Assembly: GCA_950295325.1 (NCBI GenBank)
Contig: OX485804.1
Span: 40,300,001 to 40,364,000 of the forward strand
Origin: Polytrichum commune
Lineage: Eukaryota > Streptophyta > Polytrichopsida > Polytrichales > Polytrichaceae
DNA length: 64,000 nt
Direction: 5' to 3'
The notes beneath the pieces were generated by a model. It had not been told where the DNA came from and did not search any database. It saw only the letters and a list, made by a program, of their open reading frames with translations. A program made the position numbers and the translations under genes. Positions within the stretch are counted from its first letter, which is position 1. Every line of letters begins with the position of its first letter. This document shows positions 35,875 through 48,979 of the stretch, piece by piece.

Positions 35875-37700
35875 CACTATATTTTACAAATGACTCTATT
35901 ACATGCTCAACTTCAAGCAACATATCAATGTCATCTTCTAGGATTGGAGGTGGTAGAGGTTGTCCCATGCCATTGACGTTGTGGGGCTCAAGGAGCGACA
36001 CATGAAACACATTATGTATTTTCATTGTAACGAGTAGCTCTAATTTATATTCTACCATGGCAACCTTTTTTAATATCATTAAAGCTCCAACTCAACTTGG
36101 CAATAATCTCCTTGCACATGGGACTTTCAATTTAATATTTGAAATACTCGAATATTCTTTAGTTCCTTCTTCAAAAGAGTCTTCTCTTCTTTTTTCCCGA
36201 GCGTAAGACTTTTGCGTATTATGAGTTGCAATAAGGTATTTAAAGCTTCCTTGATAATCTCTAAAACATCATAAGCATATTGACTTTGACAACATGCACT
36301 TGACTCATACTTCATCCATGATTGACATGTGTCAAAGGATGGTGACCAAAATTCATAAAGAAAGGAGTTCTTATAAAAAAAAAATTGCCACTCATTATTA
36401 CATGCAAGCTCCGCCATAGATAGGAAAATATCCCAATCGTTTTGAGAAGGAGAGGTGTAAGCCTAGATCAATTGTACACAATGTGTATTTATTCTTTCCA
36501 TTTGCTTGTTGAGCAATTGAAAATCGACAACCACTCACAATTCTCCATTCTTTTTGTGCATGAGCATTATTGGGGATTCACACAATGATGTGCTTTGCTC
36601 GATTCATTCTCGTTCCAAATAATATTCTATTTGTCTTTTGGTTTCTTCATGCTCTAAGAACTAAGCCTATAATTAAGCCTTAAAGGTAGCTTACTTCCCT
36701 CTTCAAAAGGGATGGTACGAGTAATGTCTTGCTCAAGAGGTTTTAGTATAATTTTTTTCTTGTGGATTAGATAGTTTCACATTGAGCTTGTGTTTCCTTT
36801 TTTCCTTTAGTTAAAACACAAGATTGTTCCTTGTAGTCAATACATGTGCTTTATGTCTTAGCAACCAACCATGACCTAAGATCAAATCCATACCTTCATT
36901 TAGTTGAGTTACCAAGAGAGGGATTGCATCTTGAAAGTGCAAGATCTTAGGACACACATTTCTCTGACCATCCATTGTAATTTCCTCTTTAATTTTCCAA
37001 TATCATTTTACCAATATATCTCTCAACATGCAACCCAAATTTGTCAACAAATGTTGAATTGGTAAATGTTTATGGAGTTGTTGTATCAATTATGACACTA
37101 GCATCTAAACCTATAATTTTTCTAAAAAAATGCATTGACTTAAGAATCTAGGATTTGGTATATCGTAATAGACTTGTCAAACCCTTATCTTATCATGTTG
37201 AGTTTCCTTGAAAGCATGCAATGACTGCATCCAACCAATTATCTTTTGACATCCAAACTTGTGTATTTTTCTACCATTAAACACACACTTGTTTTAAATG
37301 GTTGATTTTTCTTTCCTTACAAATAGGATGTGAGACACATTGACAAGTTATTTGTAGGCAAATCCACAAGAAGAAAAATCACCATACAACCACAATTGGT
37401 GATCATACAATGAGGATAGTGAGACCTAGGTGTGTAAAATTTGAGCACCTTGATTGCTAAAAAATATTTGTCTGTGTAACAAACATTTTTTCTGCCAACA
37501 AGTACGTAAAAGGTCTACTTTGTTTTTCTTCTAGCATTAGAGATGTTTCCAAATATTAACTATTATTCCATGTTTTTCTCTAGCAATTGGCTCACTAAAC
37601 TATTTTTTCTTACATAAACCAATATTTCCTTTGGTGGGACAATTGTTTGCTTGATGTCCCTTCTTCTCACTATCCCCTGCCCCTTCCATGCAAAAGGAAG
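35870..37700 (-). mobile_element. Degraded Ty3/gypsy retrotransposon, gag-pol remnant
   Basis: Minus strand, decreasing coordinates follow gag to pol order. A Gag zinc-knuckle remnant GHQANNCPTK lies near 37620-37660. A protease-like stretch lies near 36880-37110, with the catalytic triad changed to DTT and a downstream DLILGHGWL. An RT start (SPIMLMHKKNGEL, with a stop, then VVVDFQLLNKQ) lies near 36480-36600. Integrase core end AELACNN is near 36400, and integrase C-terminal HNVFHVSLLEPH near 36000, followed by a chromodomain-like LEVEHVIESF. Most of RT, RNase H and integrase is deleted between RT and integrase, with several stops and shifts. Non-functional. Confidence 0.8.
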
Positions 37701-40700
37701 CCACATCCTTTGTAGTCCACGGTGCAACTGATATCAAATGTATCATTTTCCCCATATTTGTGAATAGCTCGTGAAAATTTCCTTATATTTTGTTAAGAAA
37801 ATGATTTTCAACATCTTTGGACACCTTGACTTCATGTCATTGCAACATACACAAATATTGCATAGATACAAGTTGTTGGAAGTTGTCACACTTACATGTT
37901 GGATACCGGTAAACTCGTGGATGGTTTCTCTTGAGAAATTGAGACAAAACAATGTATTGTATTGTGAATTTTTATTTTATCTTGGGCCCTTGCTTCCCAT
38001 GTTTACAACAAACAAAAAGAGACATTATTAAATTTTCATGGTCATATTGCAAAGCATCGTTACATTATCCAACTACGATTGTAGGCTAGGTGGTGTTGGG
38101 AATAAGTCAGATACTATTCGGAACTATACCGTGTTAGTTCTCTCTTATCAACATATTCAACTTGATAAAGTTGGGTGAAGCACTATCATTGAATGAAAAT
38201 GGTTGATAGTGGTTGAATAATGTAATAATGGGCATCAACCACTCTTGATGAAAAACATTTACACCTACAAGGTATGAAGCCAACAATGTGATGTTGAAGA
38301 TGTGAAAAAACCTACACCATGTAAAGTTTATTTCCACTACGATGCATGGATGGATCAAGATCCCTTGTGGGGCCATAATAATGGTATTTTGATTGGAAAT
38401 CAATGTAATGGTTGACCACTCATACACATCTCTACATATTTTGACCATATTGATGCCATTTCTAAAGTGATTTGCAACAACATTTGAGCATTTAAAGTCT
38501 TTCGTCGTAAGTCATCTCATTTTTTTCTTTAAAATCCTTGACCTTTAGTGAGGAGCTAAGTTAATATTGACCACCCATACGCATCTCCACATATCATGTG
38601 GGATGGTTGACAACCAAGCCGCATGTTGGGTCATTCATCATATGATTTGGGAATGACTAACAATGCATAAGCTTGTCGAAGCAAAGGAAAATTGATGATG
38701 CTTATGTTCACAACACCAACACAATTGTAAAGCCTCTTTACCGAAAGACTATTGCCTACAACAATTACACGTTGTTGGACAATTGACAACCCTAGAAAGC
38801 TTAGACATGTTATTGGGTGGTTGTTAAGCACAATATTATAGACATCAATGTTCTTGGCCCTTTGGTATTGGCAACTTGAAAACATGAATAAACCAACAAT
38901 TTTCCACTCACATGATTTTCACACACATGTGCAAGTAGCAAATGGAAGTCATATACCTTGTAATAATTACATAAGTAGGCCCCAAAAATTGTTGCCAAAC
39001 ATATTGTGATGTTTCCAATATAAAATATATTTAAAAATGCATCACAATGTATGTAACATCAATCTAGGCATCTAAGGACATGTTTACCACACATTTATAT
39101 TGGTGACCATAGACCATGACCAATGCTTTCTATTGGTTGGGAAATGAGTGATGGTGACCCCACTTCATTTTACCTTGAGTGACTAGGTCTAAAAATTGGA
39201 TGAGATAGTGACATGGAATCCTACATGTCCAAAAAATGGATAATGTTTGGTAACCACCCCAATTTTGCAAGGAGAGAGACCGTATAGGCCATCTCAACAT
39301 AAAACAAAGGTACCCATATTCGGACTAAACTATTTCAAAGCTAGAAACGATTGTATTTCACATTTTATATATATATATATAGTAGTCTAAGTCCACTTTA
39401 CATTATGTCCCATGACCAAGGCCTTCAAAAGGTAATGTGGATGTCTCTTGGCCATGGTCTTTAGACCACCAGCCATCTTCATGAGAAATCCTAAATCTTT
39501 CTTTCTCATGGCCCTTGGTCATGAGTGTGAAATGGCCCTAATCGATGACATTACGTAATAATAAGTATTTGTGTATAATCATAACATGGGTGCAAGCATA
39601 ATAAAGTGGACAACTCATGATCCATGCCTAGTGTAAAGTGAAAGTGATTCAACATTATACACTAACTTTGACTTTTGTGAAGGAAAAAATAAGACATTTA
39701 AAAACAAGTTGACTTTAAAAAGCCAAGAAATTTATGATGACAAAAACTATTCCAAGAAAAGTCAACGTGTTCTAGAAGACAGTCCAAGTGGTGTGCAAGT
39801 GGTGTGCAAGTAGTGATATTGAACAAGCACTGTCGAAATCTTGTTTTATATACTATACAATTACATTAAATTGATGGCTTTCTACAAAGATTTGTGATGA
39901 TGCCCTCAAGTAGATTATAAATTCAAGGAATATGAAAATATTCCAACTTCATGTTATTTATGGTCATGAAATTTATGTCCAAAACCAAATTCGATCATTT
40001 GCTTTTGAGCATCACTTTTAATGATAACTTTTGAAGATCTCAACTTGATATTCTGTATTTGAGTATTTAACACAACAATAGAGCTCATCATGAAAAAAAA
40101 TCCACTTTGAACAACAATTTGCTATTACTTCTAGGCCTTTGACCCCCAAAAATGATGGTTTTAGTATACCATAGCATTTTTTGGGTCCACTTTACCATGT
40201 CTGCACCCACATACATTTGGGATTTGGTTGCAAATTACAATTCCTTACATTCAATGCCTAATTCTGCAAATTATTTACACTGCCCATCTCAACTCCACTC
40301 CCAATATTTACTCCCCCAATCTCCAAAATTGCAAAAATGAGGTGCTAATAAGGGGAGGTGAAAACTTGTGGTTACATGCAACTTCCAAGTTCCTTTGACA
40401 ACTCAACAATGAAACATATACTTGAATCTCTAATTAGTCACAATATTTTCATTTTTTTCACTTCAAGTTGTGGGCAAGATGGTGAATGAAAGATAATGAT
40501 GAGGCAAAACCAAAGAATTGATGAAAAAAATTATCAAGCTCATGTCAACAAACATTTGGATGACCACTACGCACAAACAATTGATAACCAAATACAATCT
40601 CTTCAAGATGGTGCGGTTATGTGTAGAAATCAAGCAAACTTTGATGAGTATAATATTGTTTGAAGTTATGAAGGTGTTTTATCCCATCAACATACGAGTC

Positions 40701-43397
40701 TGGTGATCGCCACCTTTTACTATGTATACATGTTTTTAGTTCAAGGTGGGTATGCCACTTGTCCAATGCCCAACGATGAAGATGAGAAACTACACCCTTG
40801 AAATTGGCGCCCAATTTGTGGCTCACTCATTTCAAGGTACGTCGTCTAGAGGAACCGCATTGTGTTTCCCTATGTTGTGATAACATTGCATCGAAAACAT
40901 AAGCAATGTCCGTCTCTACTGTGCATGAGTCAACACAACAAACCTCCTATTACATGGCGACTCACTATGCAATGCGACAAAATTACTTAAGTAAGAACTA
41001 AGCAATGATGGACAAGGTTTCTACAACATTTAAGTCATGAGTATTTATCTTGAGAAGGGATTCAAAATGCTTGACTTGTAAAGTCTTTTATATTGTAGAG
41101 TGCTTTGACTTTTAATAAATATTATTGTATAGTCCTAACATATGGTTACATTGTTGGGGACCCACCCAAATTCCATGTGGAAACGCCATCATGGTATTGA
41201 AAGAAATAGTTAGGGATTGCCTTAGGATAATGTGGTTAAAGATTTTTTTTCAAAACAATGCTAGAAGCCTGCTAGAAGGTAGTGATTTATCTTATGTTTT
41301 CTTTGGAACGACTAGAAAGTAAATATGGGAAAATCAAATTATATGATTTTTTTCAAACAAGTTTCATAAGAAGTTGGGGTCATATTGTATGTAGGTGATT
41401 TTTTGGTTGAACACTATGAGTTCCAAAATGTAATTCTACAAATTTTTTACTAGCATGGATACAATATTAAGCTTTTGAATAACATGAATAAATATTTTGC
41501 GAAACCTTGATACAAATATCAAAAGAAATAAAAGGCCAACAATTGATGGTGGGGTTGTGTGAAACTTCACCTATGGACATGGATCAAAGCTCGTATGTCA
41601 TGGCCCCAATTTATATCATGTGTGATTCTTATGGTGGTTTGGCTAATTTGAGTCTTCGTGCATTCATCTCCAAACATCAACAAGTTGGCAAATCTTGTGT
41701 ACTTATCATCATTGAAGCAAGCCCAACCTTTCACCTGCCAATGCAATGAAAATTGGTGAGCATCTTGGGTTTGAGGTGCCTCAATGGATGCATGCACATT
41801 TGGATTGCACACCATAATATATGCCATAGCAAGGGCACTCAAATACGCAAAAACTTAAGGGCAAAGCCTGGCATGGCAATTGGGTTGCAATGGACATGAC
41901 AAAAATGGGTGAGGATAGGTGTAGTTGGTTTTTTGATTAGGAACAAACCCAGGGACACAATCAGGGAAGACTCAAAATGTGACTTATATGTCGTCTAGGT
42001 GTCATAGATAAGGTTTATTAGGGAAAATACAAGATTATCTCACTCCATTTCAGGTTAGGATTAACAATTAGATTATGGACAAGGGGTAAAGTTGTAAAAG
42101 CTCTCCAAATCAGTACATGTAATTGTGACAGTCTCTCACCTCACTCTAAGAACCCGGTCAATTGTCTGGCAGTGAGTTTATTTTAATTTGGACCAAGTGC
42201 GGTGCACAATCATAGGCGCAGCCATAGACAATAGCCTTGCATGAGTAACCCATTTTTGTCTCGTTACCAAAGCCACGGGCACTTTGGTGTGGTCAATAGT
42301 CTCTTGTTAATTAATTCCCTTTTAGTGTAACTTAAAAGGTCGGTGCTGTCGTTCTTTACAAGCAAATCTCATTGAAAGGTTATACGTTCCAGATACTTAC
42401 CATGACATCATGGGTTGAAATTGTTGATCAACCTTCACCCTTTCGCAGTCAATGGTCTGGGTTATAGCACCGGGTCCTTTCCTGCCAAAGGTTAAGATGA
42501 TGGACATCAAATATTCTTTTATGAAAAAAGACTATGAACTCTCCAAACCTCCTTGGTCTAACATAACACACAAATTACAAGATCAAGTAATTCATCTTAT
42601 ACAATCAATGACATTCCTTCAAATATATTATGGTAAGGGTTACCATCTCCAGTTTGAACACGGGATAATCAACTGTAATTTCTCTCACATTTTATGATTT
42701 CATCTCTTTTTGTAATTTGGTGTTCTCTTATCCAATCATCGGACTCATGGGAAAATCACCTATGCCTAGGAATCACTCATAGAGTTCACAAGGTCATGGA
42801 CTTGCCAACCATTATCTGGTGATTTACCTCTCAACAAGATTACAAGAAATTCACTATCTTTTGGGAATCATATTTCTCTCAGGCCATAGCCTTACAAATC
42901 ACTTGCATTGACTACGACAATAATCTAAAGCTTTACAATTATGGCAGACTCATAACAAAGAATAATTCCTCATTCTCCCTCTTGGAGAAATTACTCAAAT
43001 TGCACCCGGTGCTCCATACATGCTTATGAACATCGATTTATCAAAGAATATGTTCTTCCCAAATTCCTTGTTGGTTCCTTTACTAATTCTCAATCATGCC
43101 AACAGGAATTACACATCACACTTGATAGCTGTCAAAATGACTCTATCATCACTTAGATCCATGTGAGCTTGGCTTTTTATAACATTCAATCACCACATTG
43201 ACTGACAATCCAGAGACTATAGACTTGTAAGGCAGAGACCTTAATTGAACTGCAATCACAGGGATTTTCACTCTGATCGGTTTTACTTAATAATTCCATT
43301 CACGGGAAGTCATACACGCTTATTGACAGATAAAAGATCCTCCAGTACATTCACCCTGGAGTCAATCAAATTATTCTCTCGTCTTTAACATTTACAA

Positions 43398-43402
<5 letters not shown>
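37701..43402. other. Repeat-type intergenic DNA, no gene assigned
   Basis: AT-rich sequence with short minus-strand open frames at 38134-38448, 38631-38885 and 38810-38998 that I cannot place in a family, and a possible relative of the 2877-3447 MITE at 39385-39541. Similarity among the short frames suggests old element debris, but no diagnostic motif is visible. Confidence 0.35.

Positions 43403-43440
<38 letters not shown>
43403..43440. repeat. (TA)19 microsatellite
   Basis: Uninterrupted TA dinucleotide run of 38 bases. Confidence 0.97.
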
Positions 43441-43443
<3 letters not shown>

Positions 43444-43955
43444 ATTCTTAGTGTCTTGCTTCAAAAGTATATGGTTTTGCTTATGGGCTGTCCCAACCTC
43501 TCTTTTCTTCCTCTTCCTAGCCTCTTATAGGCACCAGTCTTAGGAGTTGCGACTCCTCCTATCAGACCATAGTCTTTCCAATTCACCCTTCTCCATATCT
43601 CCTAGACTATGGCCTTTCCTAACACAACAAAGTGAAATAACTAGCTATGTTTTACCTCTATTTACATTTTTTTTCTATTTAACTGCGGAAAAAAAAAAAA
43701 AAATTGGTTCCACATAGCCCCCAACTAATCTTGTTACTGGCCTCATCAACTTAACGTCTTGGATGCTTGAAAGCATATTCATGTCGCTAGACCGTCTCTT
43801 CGGCAACCTTCTTTTTATCCCTGCCTTCCATTTTATCCATAGCTCGTTGTAGATCTTCGTCCTGAGCTACCAAAGCATGTGCATTTAAGCGTTGCCATCG
43901 GAGAAACCGTTCAGATGGTCCCGCTCTGGTGTGCGGAAATTCATTAATTAAACAC

Positions 43956-45861
43956 CTATGGGCTCCCGCGATAAAAATGCGTAATTGCCATTGCCTCCAC
44001 CATCCGCACCCAGCGGGTCGGCCAATATTGAAGCTTCAAGAGGAGTAAAAATTCATAATGACTCTCTGCAAATTTGTTGACATTTAGGACCACGTTCCAT
44101 TGGCCGCACCAATCCGCGAGAGTGTTACAAAACACTGCGGCTCTGAAACAAACGGGATCCAAATGATGAATATGAATGTCAAAAAACCTTTTGTAAGTTG
44201 ATTTACACTCTTCGGCCGTAGACATTGGCCGTGGAATAAATGGCCAATTATACTCCACGCTGGTCAAAGTGGCTTGTGGGTTCCACTGACAACACCTTTT
44301 ACATGGGCAGAAGTTAGGATGACTAGCCACAACTGGAGGTGGATTGTGAGACCATTGCCTGGAATTTTTCCGGTAAACTATGTCCGCAGGGACCTCCTCC
44401 GTCCTTGGAAGTCCATAGTCTTCCAACATCCAAGAGATAGTTGACCAAGGCAGTATTGACTATTCCACAGGGGTATCAAACATATTAACATATTGCCCCA
44501 AATATCTCAGGGTAAGGGGACTTCCTACCAAAGGTAACTCTACAACAGGACGAGAAACAAAAAAATTGGGAGGGGGTAACTCCATTTGAATCTGACCATC
44601 GACATTAAGGAGAGGATGCTTTTGGTTAGCTACCTCTCGAATGTATCGCTCAAGTCTATTGACTGTCCTATCATGATGAAACAGATAATGGGACCCTGTC
44701 AAATTTACAGTAGAGACCATAGATATGCGCTGGACATTGTTAGTTAAAGGACAAAAAGAAAATCAGGATGCTGCAACTTTTGATTGAGACCAATTAAAAT
44801 TTCCTTCCACCCTTGCAAAATAGAGAAAGGCTGACTGTAAAACTGAGAGGTAATTTGCAGGCTATAGTCTTGCCAGGTTACGACTCGGGCCTCTCTCTCC
44901 AATGGACATTGCTTACGACTTGACCATTGACTTTCTAAGTGGGAGTAGTATAACAAAACACGAGCCCCTATGTCCCCAATAATAAAAAATGCATAATGGG
45001 GATCAGACAACTGGACCTCCTTCCGAACCAAAGTCTCTGTAAAAAAAATTTCTACCCCCAAGTGGACACTCTGTTTCCACAACCTATGGAACTGACTATG
45101 GTCCAACCACTCGGATCGTGTTGCCCCAAGAGTAAGAAAAAGTAAATCCCTTTGATGCTCATATAATCTAAATAAATCCCGAGGCACTGACCCTTGAGAC
45201 TCCCAAGACCATAAAGCAGTAGAAAACTCTGAAGAGGGGGTGACAAGCTTTGCTCGCAACTGACTATTGTCTTGGTGAGCCTGTTGTAATTCCCTTCGAC
45301 AATCTTCGAGTTGCTCTTGAAGTCACAAGGGTTCTTGGAGCTGACCCTTCAACAATCTCCCGTTCTTTTGAAGCCACTTCGAGCTTGCTGGCCTCTAACG
45401 CCTTTCTGCCCTCATCTATGAGAGCCATATTCTCCATTTTTTCTTTCATTAACTGGGCCAGTTCATACAAAAAATTTCACATTCTCGGTCTGACATTTGA
45501 TCAAAGCCTCACTTTTCTCCCACAATTGCTCTTGTTTTTCGTTGGCCATTGTCTGTGCAACTGTCAGTCGTGAGGTTAGGCATTGAATCTCCTCTTCGTC
45601 CTCCTCCTTCTTTTCTGGGCTAGACAATGAACTGGGAGTTTGTCTTGAAGACAATGGTCCTCCCACCGTATAAGCAGGTGTGGGTAAATCTTGGCACAAC
45701 TCCGAAATGTAAAAGGCCGAGAACAATTCCATCGTGACATGCCTTCCCACCAACTTGTTAGCCAACTCCACTCCCATGTTTTGCTGCACAATCTTGGCCC
45801 AATTGACTTGCTTGCCCTCCCAAGTACTTATGGCGGTAACAATGGCCTTTGGATCTATCAT
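43956..45861 (-). pseudogene. Broken transposon-associated coiled-coil ORF
   Basis: A chain of minus-strand open frames (45861-45463, 45470-45264, 45259-44744, 44720-44460, 44429-43956) runs nearly without gaps but in changing frames, so one long coding sequence seems broken by frameshifts and stops. The N-terminal part (VNWAKIVQQNMGVELANKL, AFYISELCQDLP) has the layout of plant transposon-associated ORF proteins. Then comes an acidic segment (EKKEEDEEE) and a long coiled coil (LQEQLEDCRRELQQAHQ readable in a second frame). The C-terminal block has a Cys/Pro-rich motif NFCPCKRCCQWNP. I do not recognise the family with certainty. Introns instead of frameshifts are possible, but the coiled coil interrupted by a stop argues for decay. 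Confidence 0.55.
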
Positions 45862-46009
45862 CTCCTTTTGTGGTCGATTTAGTTCAATCGGATAAGACTT
45901 GCAAAAATTACAAGGTTAAGAAGTACGATGTTTATTCAACCAATCTTCCAAATTAAATAAATTATAATTTATTTGTTATTATTTGAATTGGGGCTTGCCA
46001 TATACCATT

Positions 46010-46860
46010 CAAAAACTATAAAAAATATCTATAAGAAATAAATATGAAATTAGCAAGATAAGCCAAGATGGATCCAACAACCTCCCTGTAATACGGCAAA
46101 TAACTAAAAGGATTCAAACTATGTATCCCACCTTTGAAAATTCATATATAATTCATTACTCAGTCAAATCACATGTTCTAAATAGAATTAAAAAACTATC
46201 AAAAATATTTATAAGAGAAAAATATGAGATTGGCAAGGTAAATCAAAATGGATCCAACAACCTCCTTGTAATGCAACAATCAATTAGAAGGGCTCAAACT
46301 ATGTAGTTCACCTTTGAAAATCCATATCTAATTCATTATTCAGTCAAATCATACGTTCTAAACAACTATCATAAAGACTTATAAAAAAAAATATGAGATT
46401 GGCAAGGTAAGCCAAGATGGATTCAACAACCTCCCTGTAATGCAACAATTAACTATGCTCAAACTATGTATTTTATCTTTAGAAATCCATATCTAATTTA
46501 CTACTCAGTCAAATCATTTATTCTTAACAACCACAAACAAATATCACAAAGTTCCATAAGAGAAAAATATGATATTGGCAAGATAAGCCGAGATGGATCC
46601 AACAATCAACTAGAAAGGCTCAAACTATGCATCCCACCTTTGGAAATTCATATCTAATTCATTACTCAGTTAAATCACACTTTGTAAGCAACCTTAGAAA
46701 GCCAAAAAATTCTACATGGAAAAAATACATATTTTTAGATTGAAGTTTTTATAAGGCTAACAAATTTGATCCAACATCCGCTGCCCAAATGAACTTTTTA
46801 GTTTTTACTCCGACTTTAGATATTCATAACTAATTGCTATCTCAACCAAATTGTAAATGG
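46010..46860. repeat. Satellite-like tandem array, about 175-bp unit, 4-5 copies
   Basis: The block AATATGAGATTGGCAAGGTA recurs at 46041, 46221, 46390 and 46566 (spacing 180, 169, 176). Each is followed by GATGGATCCAACAACCT-like and CATATCTAATTCATTACTCA-like blocks. A fifth, more diverged unit extends to about 46860. No coding capacity. Confidence 0.85.
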
Positions 46861-48970
46861 AAAACGTGTATGTATAGATATAAAACATCTCTATACGAAA
46901 AAAAAATTTGGTTCTAGATGACAAACTAAGCATTTATGCCATCAACAACCAAAATCTACAATGCCTCAATTTTTAAACACGTACTCTAACCTACCTCTAA
47001 GGAGGAAAGAAAAAAATTGTGTATTTACAAACACACATTTTAACAAGGAGAAGGCAGGGAGAGGGCTTCCTCAAGCCTTTTTATTAGAGAAATGGAAAAA
47101 GAAAGAAATTTCCTAAGAAACATAGAGGTAGGGCTTCGTCCAACAATCGAAAAGAATAGAGATATCAATGTGGGAGAAATGGGGCTGTAAACCCTCTAAA
47201 AAAATGGTTGGACCCCTCTGTCACCGGTCCTATTCTTTCGAATCCCCCTCAAATTTGGGCTCGGGGGTTTATCTGGTTGATGTTGCTACCCTCTCGCCAA
47301 GGCGACTTCGACGGGAGTCCTTTAATTTCTTTTTAATTTTTTGCCATGATCGAGTTGGCAAAGAGGCAAGTAGGCAAGTGACCCCCTTATTTTATTTTAT
47401 TTTAAAAAATCATGCCAATTTTGCCCTCTTACGCTTAACATCTTTATTTATCTTATGTGGCCCACACTAACTAATAACTAATCCTTGCTTAGCTAGCCTC
47501 TACTAGCTTAACCTTTTAGCTAGTTGTTTTTACTAGCTAGCAATTCTTCTTACTAAGCTAGTTTCTTTCCTAGTTATCAAATTTTCCTAACTTAGCTAGT
47601 TTCTACCATTAGTTGATTTGTCTTTTGACTAACTCTAAATTAATTAGTTTTTCCTCCCTTCCTTCCACAAACACTCGCCTACACTTGGCCTCTGGCCTTT
47701 CCACCTCCTTTTGCCCTATGTCGTTGAAGTTGGCCTCTCAATCCCATCTCCCTTGGTCATAATTACTTCCTCCCACCTCTCCTCTTCCCTCACCTGCATG
47801 CCTCAATTCGCATTGCCCTCTCCCTTCCGTGCACTGGAATATTGGTTGTAAGGAGCTAGCGCCAAGAAGCTCGATCTCACCACTCGCATGGACAATTCCA
47901 ATGCCAACATGTTGCAATAATTTGGCACGCCTAAACAATCCTAGACAACCAGGTGTGAAAGACTTCTCTATGCGAGGGAAGGATTATATGCATACAACTC
48001 ACACGCGTGGCCACATACAATACCCTAGCTAAGTACATGGTTGAGGTGGGTGCCACATTCACCATGTTTGGTGACTGTCACCCACATGGGCAACCGTGTG
48101 GGCAGACAACACATCAGAAGTACTTGCAGGATGCGAGGCATTTGATCATGTTCAAGTTTCTTTGCCAATAACCCAATGATGATTAGATATTATTGTACAA
48201 GTTATCCAATGGTACATTTTTGCATTAAAAGAACGATGCCTAAATTAATGACAATTTAGTCAATTGAACATATGTGGACTTATGAGCACACTACAAAGGT
48301 GTGGCTAAAATGGGTAGTCTTTATGAATGCATACTTAACAATGTTTACAAACAACCAATGCGCATAGACAAACAAAAAGAATAACAAAAAATAAATGCAC
48401 CTGCATGCTCTTGTTCCATCCAATTTGAAACTTTGGCGCACAACAACCTTCATGGAAACATGTTTACTACAATTTTAGAGTCGATGCCAATAGCCAACCA
48501 CCACATTTACTTGCACAAACCCTCCAAATAGAGCATAGAATTGGTATCTAGAAATGTTCACCAAAACATACGACCCTCAACTTCTCTATTTAGATTGGAT
48601 AGGACCATTTGCACGTGACACCAATGTTGTTGAACCAAGTCACTTAAGTTAAGTCTCTGGCAATTGATTGTTCATGTCCTTGGGATGGCGACGCTCACTG
48701 GATGGAAGCCCTTGCAATTGCGATAACTAGTTGCAAGTTGTATTTTTACGGAGAAATGGTCTATCTACACAAATAGCAAAAATGTATAAAGTGGTAATAT
48801 AGGGGTCCATGCACATATGCATTTGGATTTTTTTATTTAGTTTTTCTACATACATTTGCAAGTGGACAAGCATTTGCATGTCTCTTCATGTTTACATCCA
48901 TGCTTCAACTGCATTTTGGCAAGCTCTTTAATATAATGCATTGGAATTGTTGTAGAATTACTAGCCACAT
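46861..48970. other. Intergenic DNA, no gene recognised
   Basis: Includes CTAG-rich low-complexity sequence near 47490-47640 (repeated TTAGCTAGTT-like words) and a C/T-rich stretch near 47650-47830. Sequence near 47900-48900 may belong to the CACTA element that follows, but no terminal CACTA repeat pair could be paired. Confidence 0.35.
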
Positions 48971-48979
48971 ATAAAATGT

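Noticed and set aside
48289-48300. CACTACAAAG as the left end of the CACTA element
   Set aside because: No inverted partner or 3-bp target duplication could be paired downstream, so the end cannot be supported.
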